Assembly: GCA_001600455.1 (NCBI GenBank)
Contig: BCKC01000002.1
Location: forward strand, 3,362,171 to 3,426,170
From: Endocalyx cinctus
Lineage: Eukaryota > Ascomycota > Sordariomycetes > Amphisphaeriales > Apiosporaceae
Direction: 5' to 3'
Length of the DNA: 64,000 nt
In this document: one piece after another, positions 1 through 11,436 of the stretch
Position numbering within the stretch: the first letter of the stretch is position 1
How the letters are laid out: each line of letters begins with the position of its first letter
Notes under the pieces: model-generated
What the model saw: the letters and a program-made list of their open reading frames with translations, nothing else
Database searches by the model: none
What the model was told of the DNA's origin: nothing
Position numbers and translations under genes: made by a program

Positions 1-198
1 TTTTTTTTTTCCCCTTGACGCCTTTCGGTTATATGCATTTTCTTTTTTTTTTTTGCTGTTGTCCAATCTAGATTATGTATAATGTTTACCATTCTAAACC
101 GAGCTAGATAAATGATCCCTCATGCATATGATAAAGATATCCCAATGATGGGGTTTAAGATAAGACGAAATTTCGGTTTTTTTTTTTTTGGGTTTGTT

Positions 199-1899
199 TT
201 ACTCGGCACGTATGCCATTTACCACATCCAAAGCCCCGTCAACCACGACCTCGAGCTGCGCGACCCTATGCTTGAGCGACTTATTCTCGTCTCTCAGCAG
301 GCTAACCGTATCCCAAGCGACGCTGGCGTCCTGACCTTTGCAATTCCGACACCCGTCCTCGACCGCCTCCGCGTCGCCCGAGATACCCTTGACCAACTTC
401 TGGAAAGCCGTCAACTGCTGCTGTGGTTGCTGCGGTTGCTGTTGCTGCTGCGGATGTAGCGACGACGGTCTAGATTGCTGCTTAGACGGTACCGTCAGGT
501 TCGGTTTCTGATACAGGCCCGACGATCCGTCGAACATCCGTTCGCTCGAAGTTTCCGTCGCGCTCGTCACGACGGTCGGGCTCCGGCTGCGCGAGAACAC
601 GCTCACGCTCTCGGACTCGCCGGCGCTGCTGCCGCTGCGATAAGAACGATACGCCGAGTCGGAATCGACGCCCACGCCGCCGATTTCCGACGTCGTCGTT
701 CCCGAGCCGGCGCTCTCGCGCTTCCCCCTCTCGCGCCACCTCCTCTCCTCCTCGTACAGGTCCGTGGCGGTCACGTCGATGATACCTCCTTCTTCTTCTT
801 CTTCTTCTTCACCCCTCGCGAGCATCTTCTCCCGAATCAGGACCCGCTGCCTCTCCTCCCGACGGGCCTTCTTCTCGGCCTCGAGCTCGGCCACGAGCGA
901 GAGCATGGCCTTCTCCTGATCGGCCGCGCGGGCCGCCATGTTCTCGAGCTGGGTCCTGAGGTGGACGGCCCGCAGCCGGGCCTCCTCGGCCTCCTCGGCC
1001 TGGGCCTCGCGCTCGGCCTCGAGCTCCCGCAGCTGCGACGCGCGCCGCCGGTACGCGTCCTGCATCCGGCGCAGGAGCCCGCCCGCGTTCATCTGCAGGT
1101 TCTTGTACGCGGCCGGGGAGAAGGACGGCGAGGTGGGCGAAGGCGACGACGGGGTTGTGGGCGAGGGGGATTGCGGTGGTGGGTATAGTATGGAGTCGAT
1201 GTCTAGAGCGCATAGCTCGTCGTCGAGGATCCGCGGATCTACCGTCCGGTTTTGGTTGTTATTGGACGTCGTTAATCGCGTGGTCAGGGCCGAGACCGAG
1301 GAGGTGATGAACCCGAAACGGGACTGCGTCGCGCTCTTAGGCGTCGACTCGACAGACGGCGCTCCTACTCCTCGTATAGACCTCGGCGTCGCGGAAAATG
1401 AAGCGGGAGAGGCGGCGGCTCCTCCTCCGTCAGCTCCTGAGGGTGTGGATGGGCCGCTTAACCAGCCGCTAAATCGTGACGGCGAGTTATCGGGGCGGCG
1501 CCCCGTTCGTCCATCGCCGGTGAGCGGCATGCCTTGTGATTGATGTCTCGTATGTGATGTTATCAGCGTAGGTGGTCGTATTGGAGTATTCGGGTTTAGG
1601 GGTGAGCTGGTGGCGATAGGTAAGGATTGTTGTCGTTGGTGGTGATAGTGATTATGCAAATGTGTGGAAGAGGGTGGTAGGCCGACACGTTCATTCCTGA
1701 ATGATATCACGTTGCTATTATTATCATGTCCAGGCTTCGGTAACGCTGTTTCGTTTGGATAGAAAGTCGGCGAAGGATCAAGTTGATTATGCTTTTGACT
1801 CGTAGGACTTCTTCCAGGGTATTCGTGAGAAGTTAGCTGATTTGTTTCCTCCATTTTCGAATCCTGGGCCGCAGAGCGGGTGGTGGTCTCCCTTAGCAT
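199..1899 (-). CDS. Coiled-coil, low-complexity protein of unknown function
   Basis: Single-exon gene of 566 residues; I do not recognise the family. The first 265 residues are rich in Ser, Pro, Thr and His and look disordered, with a Pro/Ser stretch at about 240-262. Residues 276-362 form a strongly charged Arg/Glu/Ala coiled coil ending in a run of seven Glu (the CTT repeat near 784-806 on the plus strand). A second Ser-rich stretch and a Gln/Pro run follow, then a short C-terminal coiled coil at about 535-555 (LLRDENKSLKHRVAQLE). There is no signal peptide or TM segment. A second in-frame Met at residue 16 (codon ending at 1854) is an alternative start. The stop is followed within about 12 nt by an A-rich tract on the coding strand. 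GC content rises sharply over the coiled-coil part (about 680-1180), which leaves long open frames on the other strand that I do not regard as genes. A scaffold or cytoskeletal role is only a guess. Confidence 0.8.
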   Translation of the reverse strand: MLRETTTRSAAQDSKMEETNQLTSHEYPGRSPTSQKHNQLDPSPTFYPNETALPKPGHDNNSNVISFRNERVGLPPSSTHLHNHYHHQRQQSLPIATSSPLNPNTPIRPPTLITSHTRHQSQGMPLTGDGRTGRRPDNSPSRFSGWLSGPSTPSGADGGGAAASPASFSATPRSIRGVGAPSVESTPKSATQSRFGFITSSVSALTTRLTTSNNNQNRTVDPRILDDELCALDIDSILYPPPQSPSPTTPSSPSPTSPSFSPAAYKNLQMNAGGLLRRMQDAYRRRASQLRELEAEREAQAEEAEEARLRAVHLRTQLENMAARAADQEKAMLSLVAELEAEKKARREERQRVLIREKMLARGEEEEEEEGGIIDVTATDLYEEERRWRERGKRESAGSGTTTSEIGGVGVDSDSAYRSYRSGSSAGESESVSVFSRSRSPTVVTSATETSSERMFDGSSGLYQKPNLTVPSKQQSRPSSLHPQQQQQPQQPQQQLTAFQKLVKGISGDAEAVEDGCRNCKGQDASVAWDTVSLLRDENKSLKHRVAQLEVVVDGALDVVNGIRAE

Positions 1900-3222
1900 T
1901 GTCTGATATGATATCTCGTTTCAGGGGTCGGTGGGAACAATGGATAGCATGGGAAGGAATATTCTCCAGAGAAAAAAAGAGGAATAGGTAATAAAAAGCC
2001 CCAAGATGCCCCTTTTTTTATTTAAGAGAAAAGAGGATCTCGAAGAAAATCCTTAGGAAATCCCAGGGATCCCCTTCTCGTACTGTACACTAAAGTTTAG
2101 ATCGTTTCGAAAAGAGCGAACGTTTCTTAGTGATTGAATAACGTTGTTTCTATCTCCATTTGGAAGAAGATAAAAAAGATTTTGAGGGTTTTAAGAGAAA
2201 TATATAATTTCTACAACATATCATCTTAAGCAGGGAAAAAAAAAAAAAAAGAGAAAAAAAAGAAAGAGGCTCTTGTATTGTTGGGATAAGGAAGAAATAA
2301 AATAAAAAAAAACAAACAAGCAAAACAAGAAATCAAGAAATTGATTCTCCATCTATAAAATTTACTTACCTCTGATATACGCATTATCTCCAGTACCGCC
2401 AACAAATCGAAGCAATAAGTCAGTTCTCGTTGTTTATCCAACGGGGGGGATATCTTGTACTAAACTATATTTGGTAATAACTGGGTTAACTGAACGGTCC
2501 CGGTTCAGTGGCGTATGCCCGCATGTACGTAAACTTACTAGGATAGTTGCAGCTCAGCTTACGTCGTAAATATCAATGAATAGCCAAGGGTTGATAATCA
2601 ATCATGCATTGCATTCCATGATTTACAGTCATTCACTACATGAATAGCCATGGGAATGATAGAATATAGTGGGTTCTAAGGTTGTATGTCATAGCAGAAG
2701 TTCTTGAATTAAAGAACAGGTCCGATTCGTATCTCTATCATAAGATAAAAAAGTCCATTCGTTGAGGTCATTAAATATACAGGCGTGGCTGGGAACAAGA
2801 TTCGCCGAATCACAAAACCTAAAAATGATGGTTTTGTTTCTGCATCATGTCTTGCTTAAGATTCTATAATCGTCATTCTTTATTCGTCCAATGTTAAAAC
2901 CAAGAGGTTGGCGCCAGATATAGCTCGGAATAAGAGACATGTGCTCACTTAGCAGATAAATTGGCTAAGACTCTGGCGTATTCTAGAATTATTCTGCCGT
3001 AGATAAAGATACGTGATAAGGGAGACATCGTCGAAATGATCAAGATTACGACTAGATAGTTAGTACTGTCTCTAGATATGAAACGATCCCGTCCACGAGG
3101 GAAGTACGGTTCTCAGATAAATACGTATATATCGTCGAATGTGGGGAGGAAATTTCATTAATTGTAATCGAACCCGCTCTATAAGCCTGATTCTTCTTTT
3201 TTCTCTTTCTCTTTTTTTTTAA
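1900..3222. other. Intergenic, 1.3 kb; no gene seen
   Basis: AT-rich spacer between the start of the coiled-coil gene and the 3' end of TIF6. It holds several A/T homopolymers, including an A15 run near 2236, and only short open frames full of homopolymer-encoded Phe or Lys. I see no tRNA, repeat family or conserved coding segment. The part next to 1900 is presumably the promoter of the coiled-coil gene. Confidence 0.6.
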
Positions 3223-4191
3223 TTAATAGAAACTTTCCACCATAGTGTCCTTCATGTTACTGTTGATGTTACCCGGAGCAGCACCCTCGCCCAGTCTGAA
3301 CACGCTCTCGATCACACTCAACTCGGTCGCCGTCGTGTCCAGGCCGGTGACGGCTAGCCAGTCGTTGACCACCATCCCCGCACCCACCACGTTGCTACCA
3401 CGATTTACGCTTCCGGCCACCAGGGGAACCTGCAACAAGCTGCTCAGCTCATCCTGGTCTTGGATGCTCGTCTTCGGGTGCACCAGTCCACCTTGGTTGC
3501 TCAAGCTCATGTAGCTTCCCACTAGCACGTTATCCGCGATCGTCTGCCGGAATACCTCGACGCCTAAGACGTCCGCTATGATTTCCTCCGTTTCGCGCTC
3601 CAGATCCGGGTGGATAAGTGCTATGTGATCGTTCGTGACTATGACATTACCTAACGCCGATAATCGTTCCTCTATCCGCTGTATCTTAATTTCGTCCGGC
3701 AATGAATTCCGTAGATGCTGTAGCTCTTGGTCCGTTGTGGATGTGGGGACGAGAAGACCTTTGCGGTTTCTATCACGAACTAGGTTAGCTAAATATTCCT
3801 ATCCGTCGTATCGCCGACCGTATACGTTAGGTTTGTATCGATTGAACACTTACCCTGCCGTTAACCGCCCAATAATGCGCGTGCCGGCAATTGTTGTTCT
3901 GCAGATAGGAATGACATCTTGAAGTTCGGCTTCGAATACGCTGTAGAAGTTCTCGCTTGCACCGACCGCGGTCAAGGCATATGAATTTGTGAGGGTAGCA
4001 AATACTCCAACCCTATAATCATACGACGTATTAGTTTTATATTCATATTTCCGTCCTTTGCCGTCATCTCTGGTTTTTCATGTCTAATTCTTTTTCTTTT
4101 TCTCTCTCTTTTTTTTTTTTTTTTTCATCTTGAATAAATTTTTTGGCGGGGCTTACTCGTTGGAGTTTTCAAATTGTGCGCGGACCGCCAT
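3223..4191 (-). CDS. TIF6: Eukaryotic translation initiation factor 6 (60S anti-association factor)
   Basis: Three exons: 4157-4191, 3854-4012 and 3223-3769, with introns of 144 and 84 nt. All junctions are GT-AG and in frame, giving 246 residues, against about 245 in the yeast and human proteins. The start [20 protein letters not shown] and the segments [27 protein letters not shown] and [20 protein letters not shown] are diagnostic of eIF6. The five repeated alpha/beta subdomains (pentein fold) cover the whole chain. By family knowledge it binds uL14 on pre-60S particles, is needed for nucleolar 60S maturation, and keeps 60S from joining 40S until it is released by the EFL1/SBDS pair. The first exon encodes only 11 complete codons, so intron-blind annotation would start the gene too late. 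An A-rich tract follows the TAA stop immediately. BMT5, another 60S factor, lies about 13 kb away but is not linked in any operon-like way. Confidence 0.97.
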
Positions 4192-5044
4192 GATAGAAGT
4201 TGATGGATTACTGTTAAACGTTGCAGTGGTCGTAATTGTGAACGTATAGTCTTTAAAGATAATAACTAGGTTATTTCTTTTGGTCGTATATCAATTCTTT
4301 GTAGAGCTGAAGAATGGTTTGATTGTTTGATCGGGTTCACAAAGGAGCTTTCCAACTTAGCAAGGAATTCGACGAGATAATGTAGCTGAATAATTTTGGC
4401 GGGGTTATCATTCGGTAAATTGAATATTGTCCTGTATCTGCATATCTGTGACTCAACCTTAGAAATAAAAACTGTAGTTCTTGGGCATAGCCACTATGAC
4501 TCCCGTTTGGCAAGCAAAATTGCCCCTGTATTCTGTATTGGGTCGGCTAGAACTTGACCATTATGATTCATCCGGCATCATTGTGGCTTGTACTGGATAG
4601 TTGCACTTCTCTAATATTATTCAATTTTACTTCTTCCCAAATTTGTAGGCTTGCTTATCCATATAACTTGTGCTGCAGGAAATACCGTAGATCGAAGTAA
4701 ATTACACACCACACTCATCATGAATCATATCATCATCTGCAAATAATCCTTACCCGAGTAGTTTTGGAGACAAGCGTTAATATAGACGGATCTTCGCTAA
4801 CTTACATATGGTGTACATTGTATGGTAGAAACCGGGATACCCAATATTGCTTACTACTTACAGGCGTAACCACACATTATGCACGACATAACTACCAGGT
4901 ACGGATGTAAAAGTCCTCGACGCAACAAATATCAGTAGGAAACTTTGTTGTTATGTTCGTTGATTTTTTTTATTTTTTATTTTCGTAACAACTATTTAAT
5001 GTAGGTATAAGATAAATCTACAGATCCGTCTCCGGATTATGTGG
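4192..5044. other. Intergenic, 0.85 kb; TIF6 upstream region
   Basis: Holds the presumptive TIF6 promoter next to 4192 and the 3' flank of the gene ending at 5045. I see no open frame with coding character, no tRNA and no repeat. Near 4967-4980 there is a T-rich stretch. Confidence 0.6.
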
Positions 5045-7008
5045 TCATCGTAGCTCCACAGATGGGAAAAACCTGGGTCCAGCGAATCCCTTTACTACTA
5101 CAGCTTGTATATCGATGTTGGCATCCGGGCCACGGTGCGGACTCCACATTTTTAGCAATATAAACCGACCAGAGACGGGAGGGTCGAATTTGATAGTAGA
5201 TTTGCTCTTGTGTCGCTCAATAAAAAAACGTGCGTGGGGGACTAACAGCTCTCCTCCCACGGCTCGAACAGCTTCCTGCGTCGCTATCTGGGCAGCTTCT
5301 GCCGCCTCCGCAAGAGCCGTATGAGATCGGTTCCGTCGTCGCCGGAATCTATAATCAGATCCACCAAAGGGGAAATCGTCCATATTCCCACCCTCGTCAC
5401 TGCTCTCACTCTCGAATGGTAGGGGTCCAATCCTATTGGGTGCCTGCCAATCAGATCTAGTCATCGGGTCATCCGAGTCGTCGTCGCTACACTCGGTCGT
5501 AACGTGGAACGGAGGAGGCGAGACGTTAAATTCGGAAGGAATCTGAGCCACTTGGACCTCGTTATCTTCATCATCCATACCGATGTTATATAGGCGCCTG
5601 GCTCTGATCTGCGCTCTGGTCATAGTACTACCGTCGTCATTATGTCTGATAGATACGATAGGAGCCAAAGGCTGACTTTCTCGTTCGGCGCGCCTCGTTG
5701 AATTTGACGAAGGCGAGTACCGAATCTGATACTGAGCCGTCCTCGCCAACAAATGATCAGAGGTCATCGAGACAAAAATCATGCCTTCCTGTACACTACG
5801 CAACACTCAGTCAGCTCGTCAGATCAGACACCCCAGAATAGGTTTTTCTCACGGGGAAGTAAAATTCGACCGGGGTGCCATGATAATCAGCTCTTTTAAA
5901 GTGAAGACAGTGGCACCCTGATGCCGTAATACGATATTGCACCGTGGTCCCTCGGTACAATACACGGTATTGTCGTTCTTGAGTATATTTTCCGCCGCAT
6001 ACTTGTGACCATCATCCGAGTAGATGCCTCCGTCACAACTCACTAGTTCCATAGTCAACTGTCCGCATTCCTCCTGCCCGTATTTACCGTAGCGAAACCC
6101 TTGAAATCCCGTAGATAAGCGATCCGAGTCTAGCTTGCGCCTCTTCGCCCGGCGACTTTCCTGAGTTGTGTCGTGGCCCTCCGGGGACGGTGACTGGAAA
6201 GCAAGATCGGAGTACGGATGCGATGACGGATGTGTGAAATCTAAGAGCGAGCGCAGCTGGGAGTTGGCGTCGCCTTGCAAGTGGCCGGACGCATTGTCGT
6301 CCGTGGGTGACTGTGAACTTTGCATCATACCTCGCGGGGTAACGGAGCCTATATCGAGAAGTCCCGGGCGTATCCAAGGTTCAGGTGTAGAATCATCGTG
6401 AGCCAAATCGTCTTCGACATCGCCTCTGCTGCTATCCTGCGCGCTGCTGTGTCTGCTCAGCCATCTATCCGAAGCACGCGATCGAGTCTGTCGGCTGTTC
6501 GAGGAGCCAGAGTTAGACATAGTAGCCGGACGTCTTGTGCTTAGTGATCGCAAGGGCGGAAGCGAGGGGGGTAAACTGTATAAGGGCGAGCTATCCGAGC
6601 TCTGAGGCTCTCTCGAAAATCTGCGATGGGTTTCCGAGCTGGGTTCAGAGGGTACGCTGTTCCGGGAAGAGGAGCGGGAGGCCAAGCGGGATAAATGATT
6701 TCGAACCAGCTCTCGTCTTACACTATTAATTGGTCGGCGTTGAGAATGAGACCTCTCTATAGCCCTATATAACTCTCCAGATGGGCTGACATCAGAAGGT
6801 GAGGCGTTATCATCGAGTATAGACCGAATAATCTCGTCAGCGGTACGGTATGGACTTGGATTTGGATTCAGATTAGAGCGATCGGAATTATTCCCAGACT
6901 ATCGGAGCGTAGACTTGAGGGTTAGTTTGATAGGTGAAATATACTATGATGAAAATGATCATGTGTTTACAGAAGGTCATAGTAACTAGGAAGTTAGTAA
7001 CTCACCAT
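5045..7008 (-). CDS. Conserved-looking nuclear protein with possible beta-sandwich C-terminus; function unknown
   Basis: Three exons: 7006-7008, 5853-6898 and 5045-5795, with introns of 107 and 57 nt; 599 residues. Exon 1 is just the ATG. The intron after it starts GTGAGT, has an ACTAAC branch-like site about 24 nt before its end, and joins in frame to SGNNSDRSNLNPNPSP. Residues 1-255 are Ser/Arg-rich and probably disordered, with a basic NLS-like motif RRAKRRKLD near 250-258. From about 266 the sequence becomes ordered (YGKYGQEECGQLTMELVSCD, then NTVYCTEGPRCNIVLRHQG). A last block, FILLKMWSPHRGPDANIDIQ, leads to VVVKGFAGPRFF just before the stop. Alternating hydrophobic residues and this closing strand pattern recall galactose-binding-like jelly rolls (APC10/DOC, F5/8C), but that is inference. 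An acidic Ser/Asp-rich insert lies between the two ordered parts. I do not know its function. Confidence 0.82.
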
Positions 7009-8394
7009 GAAGGGGAGAAAGAACTGTTCGGGTGCTCGGGTGCCTAGTGTAGGAGGTTGTTCAACAGATAAGCCTTGGGGAATATTCGGTGAGGGTTGAG
7101 CAAACCGATGATTCCTTTTTTTTCCAACGGGAGCAACGGTTAATGTTATTTGAGGAATTGCGGTTTTTTATTTTATTTTTTTTTTTTTGTTTTGTTTTAA
7201 ATAAAAAGAGAAAGCAATAAATGGGAATCTGTATGATTTCTTTAATAGTATGTTACGTATGGGAATGTCTGACAAGCGGAGGGAGTTTACGTTAGAACTT
7301 GGCTGGAACGAGGATTAATTAGTTGATTTATTGTGTGCAACGTCGAGAGGGTCCAAGGAGGGGGAGTGATTAATACAGCTGAAAATAAAGAATACTCACT
7401 GAAAGGGCTTTTTCATTACGTCGTATGCCTACTACTCGGTGAAGATTAGGTTAGTGCAAGCTTATGTTAAGAGTATTATAAGTTAAGTACATAAAGTATT
7501 TTATACCTATCTAATTTGAGTAAATGTATAGATTTATTACGAGGAAGAATATTGAAATTCAAGTATTGGTTACTACCTAGGTAGATGTATACTTGTATAT
7601 GCATAGGAAACGAAGGTGGGATAAATCCCGTGGGCCTACACTACAGTACTACCCGTGGACACTATTATACCTACCTGGCAGCCCTGGTACGTCGTGTTAT
7701 ATTTTTAAAAAAGAAAAAAAAAAATTGTTAAGGTATACTTGATATTTGCTAGTGAATATAGGCGTTAGAAAGGTACCACTTTAGCTTACCTGTCGCCTGA
7801 CGCCTGACGTGTAAAGGCTAAGGACGATACATAAATCTAACGTGTACTATGTACTTTGGAAATAACCCACTGACCCAGTCAGCCAGTAGCCTAGCATTAC
7901 GCTAGTATGTTTATGCTCCCCTGTACATTTAGCGTACCTCTCTACCTACCTAGGTAGGTACCTATACTACAAGATAATGTACCTATGTACCTACTTTGCA
8001 GCACTGCTTAATGCTATTCTGAGAGAGTTACTAACCATTGCTTGTTTCTTATGCAGTAAATAATGCTAACTTAGGTAACTACCTGCCTAGGTACCTTCTT
8101 TAAGTACTTACGAAAGCATAAGTATACTAACTTAAGTAAATATTGCAAGACGAGCTGACAGGGTAACAAATGTGCACGAGTAACAGATGAAGCTCGGTTT
8201 TTTCTGATATACCATATAAATTCACATTATCCAATTGTTAACATATCATCAAATACGAAACTGCAAAATAATAACCAAAGTTGTGGCTTAAGCCACCTTC
8301 TAATTTCGAGAGTCAATGGTCAAATACATTTGATAAACATACCTACTTAAAGTCATCCTCGTCAATATCTTCTATCCATCTTTCACTAGCAACA
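7009..8394. other. Divergent intergenic region (unknown nuclear gene / AOS1)
   Basis: About 1.4 kb shared promoter space between two genes reading outward. No coding signal. It contains two TACCTAGGTA palindromes (7574-7583 and inside an 18-bp palindrome at 7943-7960) and many GTACCTA-type steps around 7920-8110. The stretch before 8395 is AT-rich, with TATAAA at 8215-8220. Confidence 0.55.
7943..7960. repeat. 18-bp perfect palindrome of the TACCTAGGTA family
   Basis: TACCTACCTAGGTAGGTA reads identically on both strands. It embeds the 10-bp core found at five other intergenic places in the window (7574, 26604, 26649, 43360 and 55026). Confidence 0.85.
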
Positions 8395-8545
8395 ATGGAT
8401 ACGCCAGATAAGACACAAGAAAATTCACAGGCACAGGCTCCTGCTGTTCCGGATCAACAGCAGGATAAACAGTCCGAGCAGCCACAGCCTGAACAGCAAC
8501 AGCCTCAGCAGCAACAACCTAAGCAGCCGGAGCAGCAGCAACCTG

Positions 8546-8579
<34 letters not shown>

Positions 8580-10138
8580 ACAACCTGCTGTTGAGATGAC
8601 CAATCAGCCATCTTCATCAGAACAGCCTACTCAAAATGATACCAACGTCACCACCACCACCCTGCCAAGTCATCAACCTTCTCAAGAAGCGACTCCTTCC
8701 ATGAATCACCCGTCCACGGCACCGATCATGGAAGGCAATGGTATCATGTTCCCAAACCAGAATGAAATGCTTCCTACTTTACATCAACCGATGAGTATCC
8801 CGAATATACCCATCATGGGAGCTCCTCACCAGCAGATGGCAAGTCTTGGCCATTCGAACGCTAGCAACGGCAAGCCCGCAAATCAAAGCAATATGAGTGC
8901 CGGTATGTTTACTACGATCCCCCCTCCCCACCCCAAATCTATTTCCCGTCTAATCTTGTTTTCTAACCTCATAAACAGATGAGATTGCCTTATATGATCG
9001 TCAAATTAGGCTATGGGGAATGCAAGCACAGCAGAAGATCCAAGGCGCCGATATCCTCCTCATCACCATGAAAGCTTTAGCGAACGAGATAGCAAAGAAT
9101 CTCGTCCTGGCAGGCATCGGATCGTTGACTATTGTCGATGATCAAATCGTCACCGAAGCCGATCTGGGATCTCAGTTCCTGCTTTCGCAAGAGGACGTGG
9201 GACGGAATCGCGCCGAGGCCGCCGCGGCTCAAGCCCAGAAGCTCAACCCGCGCGTCAAGGTCTTCCCCGACACCGGCGGTATCTCCTCCAAGGGTCCGTC
9301 CTACTTCTCCGGGTTCGACATCGTCATCGCCACCGATCTGGACCCGAACACGCTCACCTTCGTCAACACCGCCACCCGCCTCCACAACCGGCAGTTCTAC
9401 GCCGCCGGCACGTACGGCTTTTACGGGTACATATTCTGCGACCTGATCGAGCACGATTACGTGCTGAGGCGCGACAAGGGGAACGTCGCGACGAGCGCGG
9501 GCGCCGAATCCCGGACCCGCAGCGTGGTCGAGGTCAAGACCCTGCGGGAGGGCGGCAAGACGGTCGAGCTCGTGAGCAAGCGGGACCTCTACTCGGTCTG
9601 GGACTTCGTCTGGGACGCGAGCGTGCTGCCGCCCGAGTACCTCAAGTCGGCGCGCCGCCTCAAGGCCGTCACGCCCGCGCTTTCGTGCCTGCGCGCGCTC
9701 TGGAAGTTCCAGCAGGCCCACAACCGGCCCCCGAACCACAGCAAGACCGACTTGGAATTCTTCACGCGGACGGCGACCCACTGCCACCACGTGCTCTCCC
9801 TGCCGCCCGAGACCCTGCGGTCCGAGTTCCTGCGCAGCTTCCTGCAGAACATCGGCAGCGAGATCGCGCCCGTGTCCGCCATCCTCGGCGGCCAGCTGGC
9901 CCAGGACGTGATCAACGTCCTCGGCCAGAACCAGCAGCCGATCCAGAACATGGTCATCTTCGACGGGAACAAGATGGAGGCCAACATGTACCCCTTGCAT
10001 CCCCGCGACGCCCCCGGCGTGCATATCGGTCGCGGCCAGCTCGAGAATAATCTCCCGATGCCTATCGGGGCGCTGGACCCTTCGCAGATGTTGCCTATCG
10101 ATCCGTCTAACGGTATGATGGCGGGGAATATGATGTAA
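8395..10138 (+). CDS. AOS1: SUMO-activating enzyme E1, AOS1/SAE1 subunit
   Basis: Two exons, 8395-8902 and 8979-10138, joined in frame over a 76-nt intron; 555 residues. Residues 1-169 are a Gln/Pro-rich extension with a pure Gln run encoded by CAG/CAA repeats around 8545-8584. The enzyme proper begins at IALYDRQIRLWGMQAQ (about 172-187), the E1 signature. ALANEIAKNLVLAGIGSLTI and EADLGSQFLLS follow. The C-terminal ILGGQLAQDVINVLG helix is the conserved half of the pseudo-adenylation domain. By family knowledge AOS1 pairs with UBA2, which carries the catalytic Cys, to adenylate and charge SUMO in the nucleus. Yeast and human AOS1 are about 346 residues, so the extra length is almost all the N-terminal tail. 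GC content at third codon positions jumps from about 9170 to 10060, which creates a long empty frame on the reverse strand. The ATG at 8395 is the first in frame after an AT-rich leader. Confidence 0.95.
8536..8590 (+). repeat. CAG/CAA repeat encoding a poly-Gln tract in AOS1
   Basis: In-frame run of CAG and CAA codons inside AOS1 exon 1, mixed so that the tract is not a pure trinucleotide repeat. Its length is likely to vary between strains. Confidence 0.85.
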
Positions 10139-11436
10139 GAATGAGGGTACTTATTTTGATCAGCAATCCCGCCATCCCTCCGGAGTAGCGGCGCAGGGAT
10201 ATGGCCATATGGAATGAGATGAGCTTCGTGGACAGAGCATTGCGTGACGAATTAACTTGGGTGACTCAGCAATGGTACGAGGCTACATACATATCAACCA
10301 CAACTTCAGAATAGATCATCGTCCTCTTCTCCCCGGCGATATATCTGCCGTATATCTAGGCCGGATTTTTTTTTCCCCTCTTCTGCTGTTTACTATCCTG
10401 TTGGATTTCTGAAGAAGATTTAATGTAACAAGAACAAAGGACAAGAAAATGGAGCTTCTGCACGAAATTATCTCTTGACAAAAAAAAATTAAGTAAATAA
10501 ATAAATCTGGCAAGAAAGCATCAGTCGTTTCTTTTTATCTGATTTGCGTCTCCTTTAATACAGAAAGGAGATCGCGTGTAGTATTACTAGATAGCTATAA
10601 CTAGGAGAGTAGAAAAATGATAAGTTAAATTACTTGAGAAGCCATCTATTTGAACATAGTATTTGCAGATCTGAATATTTCCTCGTAGGGTCTTGATTAT
10701 CTGGAGTGCACCGCATCTTGCTTGATCTGGGAAGTTAGAATCTATTTATTTACCAGAGAGAAGGTCTAGCTACAACAGGTCTCGATTATACCAGGGAGGT
10801 CGCTTACATTGGCATCTATCATCATCAAGAAAAATTTCACGGTAGTCTATAGAACTCTTAGTTGGAAAGTACGAAAACAATGAGATACCAATTTATGAAA
10901 ATGAATTTTATTTTAGGAACTTGTCATGATCGTCGCCCCAACCACCTCGCTCAAGAGCTGGTGACAGGCAACGTCGTGACACCTATGTATTAAGTTGGTC
11001 TATTTTCGAATATACCCTGAGAAGGCGAGGCGTAGTAGCTGCGACTCGCCTGATGCTAGATCATTCTAGAATACCACGAGGGCACGCCGAATCGAATCTA
11101 CACTCTCAGATTTTAACTCCCTAAAACGCCCACCGTTCCAATGCAAATGCCCTTTTGAGATCATTCCACCAATGCAACCAGCCGCGCCATGTCCAATGCT
11201 GCACACACACCAGCCTGTCCTGTATCTGTCCTGTATGCCATGATATAACGAAGAGAGTAATACGCGGGTTGATGACTTATGTATATAAAATTTGAAAGGG
11301 GTAAGAAGAAAATATGGTAACGTGTATCGGGAACACCGCTGTCGCAGTGCATTTTGAAGTAGGCGCACCACTCTGCTTACCCCAGCAGAATGGAGTACCC
11401 ACTTCGAATTCGATGTCGATAGGAACAAGTGGCCAA
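10139..11436. other. Convergent intergenic region, 1.3 kb
   Basis: 3' flanks of AOS1 and of the large gene on the opposite strand. Short open frames here have no coding character. No repeat family or RNA gene seen. Confidence 0.6.

Noticed and set aside
475..1543. Plus-strand frames of about 200-237 codons opposite the first gene
   Set aside because: Arg/Ala/Leu-rich shadows of the GC-rich coiled-coil coding strand.
9077..10024. 315-codon open frame on the minus strand opposite AOS1
   Set aside because: It mirrors the GC-rich third positions of AOS1. The product is low-complexity Val/Gly/Arg/Glu with no domain, and AOS1 on the plus strand is certain.
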